From an uncultured Actinomyces sp. (GTDB lineage: Bacteria; Actinomycetota; Actinomycetes; Actinomycetales; Actinomycetaceae), in contig CALBAF010000573.1 of NCBI GenBank assembly GCA_937926415.1, forward strand, positions 1 to 5,259: DNA of 5,259 nt. Direction: 5' to 3'. A program made the position numbers and the translations under genes. The notes beneath the pieces are model-generated. The model was not told where the DNA came from, did not search any database, and saw only the letters and a list, made by a program, of their open reading frames with translations. Shown here piece by piece: positions 4,512-5,259 of the stretch. Numbering within the stretch: position 1 is the stretch's first letter; each line of letters starts with the position of its first letter.

Positions 4512-5259
4512 TTACGCGCCCAAGATATCCTCGCGCGAGCCGATGTTGTGCGACGCCAGGCGCCACCCGCTGATCGCCGCGCTCTTGGAGGTCGACATCC
4601 CCACGGGAACAAGCTCAGACCAGTGGCAGTTGTCGACGCCGCGCAGACCGTTGAAGACGGCCGGATCCAGGCCCAGCAGCGACACGATGCCCCGCGCGAT
4701 GGCAGAGCCATGCGAGACGACGATCAGAGACTGGTCCCCGCGACACGCACGCGCCGCCTCCAGGACAGCGTCACGAACCCGCTCACCCACGACCTCGGAT
4801 CGTTCCACCTGCGCGAGGTCGCACTCCCCCTGCGCGCGGTACTGCGCGTAGGCCTCGGGCTGCTCGCTGGCGATCTCCTCGTAGGTCTTACCCTCGAAGC
4901 TTCCGTAGAAGCGCTCGGTCAGACGCTCGTCGAGTTCCGGCCCCTCGCAGGGGTAGCCGGCAATGTCAAAGACTCGGGCGATGATCCTCGCGGTATCGAC
5001 AGCGCGCCCCAGGGGCGAACTCACGATGCGCACTCCCCCATCGTCGTAGCTGCGCCCATCCTCGGCGGCGATCATGCCCACCTCGGCGCTCGGCTCGCAC
5101 AGGCGGCTCACCAGAACACCGGCAGCACCGGTGCGCATCAAGTGCTTCGCCTGGGTGTACCCTGCCACGCCGCCGACCATAACAGGCACATCCAGCTCGT
5201 AAATGAATTTCTTCAAATTCAGCGGCTCATGCGAAGTTGAGATATGCTCCGCAGAGACC
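4512..5259 (-). CDS. Chimeric frame: GuaB3-type IMP dehydrogenase segment joined to histidine phosphatase lacking its RHG motif (partial at right edge)
   Basis: The minus-strand frame is open to the right edge and ends at TAA 4512-4514, with 248 visible residues. Visible residues 1-50 (HISTSHEPLNLKKFIYELDV through LMRTGAAGVLV) match the conserved core of actinobacterial GuaB3, an IMP dehydrogenase-related barrel protein. The usual following GGG-rich stretch and the roughly 140-residue C-terminal part are absent. From about residue 58 the protein is a histidine phosphatase (phosphoglycerate-mutase-like): SSPLGRAVDTA (Arg85), FYGSFEGKTYEE (Glu122), VSHGSA (His183) and DNCHWSEL near the end. The N-terminal RHG-E motif carrying the phospho-accepting His is missing, so phosphatase activity is unlikely. 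The switch lies around 5070-5108. Explanations are an in-frame deletion between neighbouring guaB3 and phosphatase genes, leaving both broken, or an assembly chimera. Each half is recognised with good confidence; the status of the fusion is unresolved. Confidence 0.8.
   Translation of the reverse strand, partial: VSAEHISTSHEPLNLKKFIYELDVPVMVGGVAGYTQAKHLMRTGAAGVLVSRLCEPSAEVGMIAAEDGRSYDDGGVRIVSSPLGRAVDTARIIARVFDIAGYPCEGPELDERLTERFYGSFEGKTYEEIASEQPEAYAQYRAQGECDLAQVERSEVVGERVRDAVLEAARACRGDQSLIVVSHGSAIARGIVSLLGLDPAVFNGLRGVDNCHWSELVPVGMSTSKSAAISGWRLASHNIGSREDILGA

Noticed and set aside
4548..5240. Plus-strand ORF (230 codons) opposite the GuaB3/phosphatase frame
   Set aside because: It is Arg/His/Leu-rich with no recognisable motif, while the minus strand carries two recognisable families.

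Overview
The window looks like a high-GC actinobacterial chromosome, most likely a member of the Actinomycetaceae close to Schaalia/Actinomyces. The support is high-GC codon use, an actinobacterial PepN C-terminus, a piece of a GuaB3-type IMP dehydrogenase-related protein, a surface protein ending in an LAATG sortase-type signal, and a choline-binding-type repeat protein. The genus is an inference; no search was run.

Layout: positions 1-614 (+) hold the 3' end of pepN, closed by a perfect 12-bp stem-loop. Convergent to it, at 773-1960 (-), lies a secreted protein with a signal peptide, a Pro/Ala/Asp linker, about ten 20-residue aromatic (GW/WYY) cell-wall-binding repeats and a small C-terminal DUF3761-like Cys/His/Gly motif. 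Upstream of it on the same strand, at 2199-4037, is a 612-residue secreted CAP/SCP-domain protein with helical flanks, a repetitive Pro/Ala tail and an LAATG cell-wall anchor. A terminator (2144-2184) separates the two, so they are probably transcribed separately. At 4303-4375 (-) is tRNA-Ala(GGC) with a strong intrinsic terminator. From 4512 to the right edge (-) is one open frame that begins as GuaB3 and changes into a histidine phosphatase lacking its N-terminal RHG catalytic motif.

The two middle genes both encode exported envelope proteins, one likely bound non-covalently through aromatic repeats and the other likely sortase-anchored. They form a small surface-protein islet between housekeeping genes (pepN on one side, tRNA-Ala and guaB3 on the other). 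The least ordinary points are the in-frame GuaB3/phosphatase chimera, the recent 180-bp super-repeat in the cell-wall-binding protein, a 12-bp motif shared by the promoter and 3' flank of that gene, and a short Cys-containing upstream ORF that ends three bases before the CAP gene start.

No stretch longer than 300 bases is without a gene. The non-coding gaps are 615-772, 1961-2198, 4038-4302 and 4376-4511, and the third is clearly more AT-rich than its surroundings.
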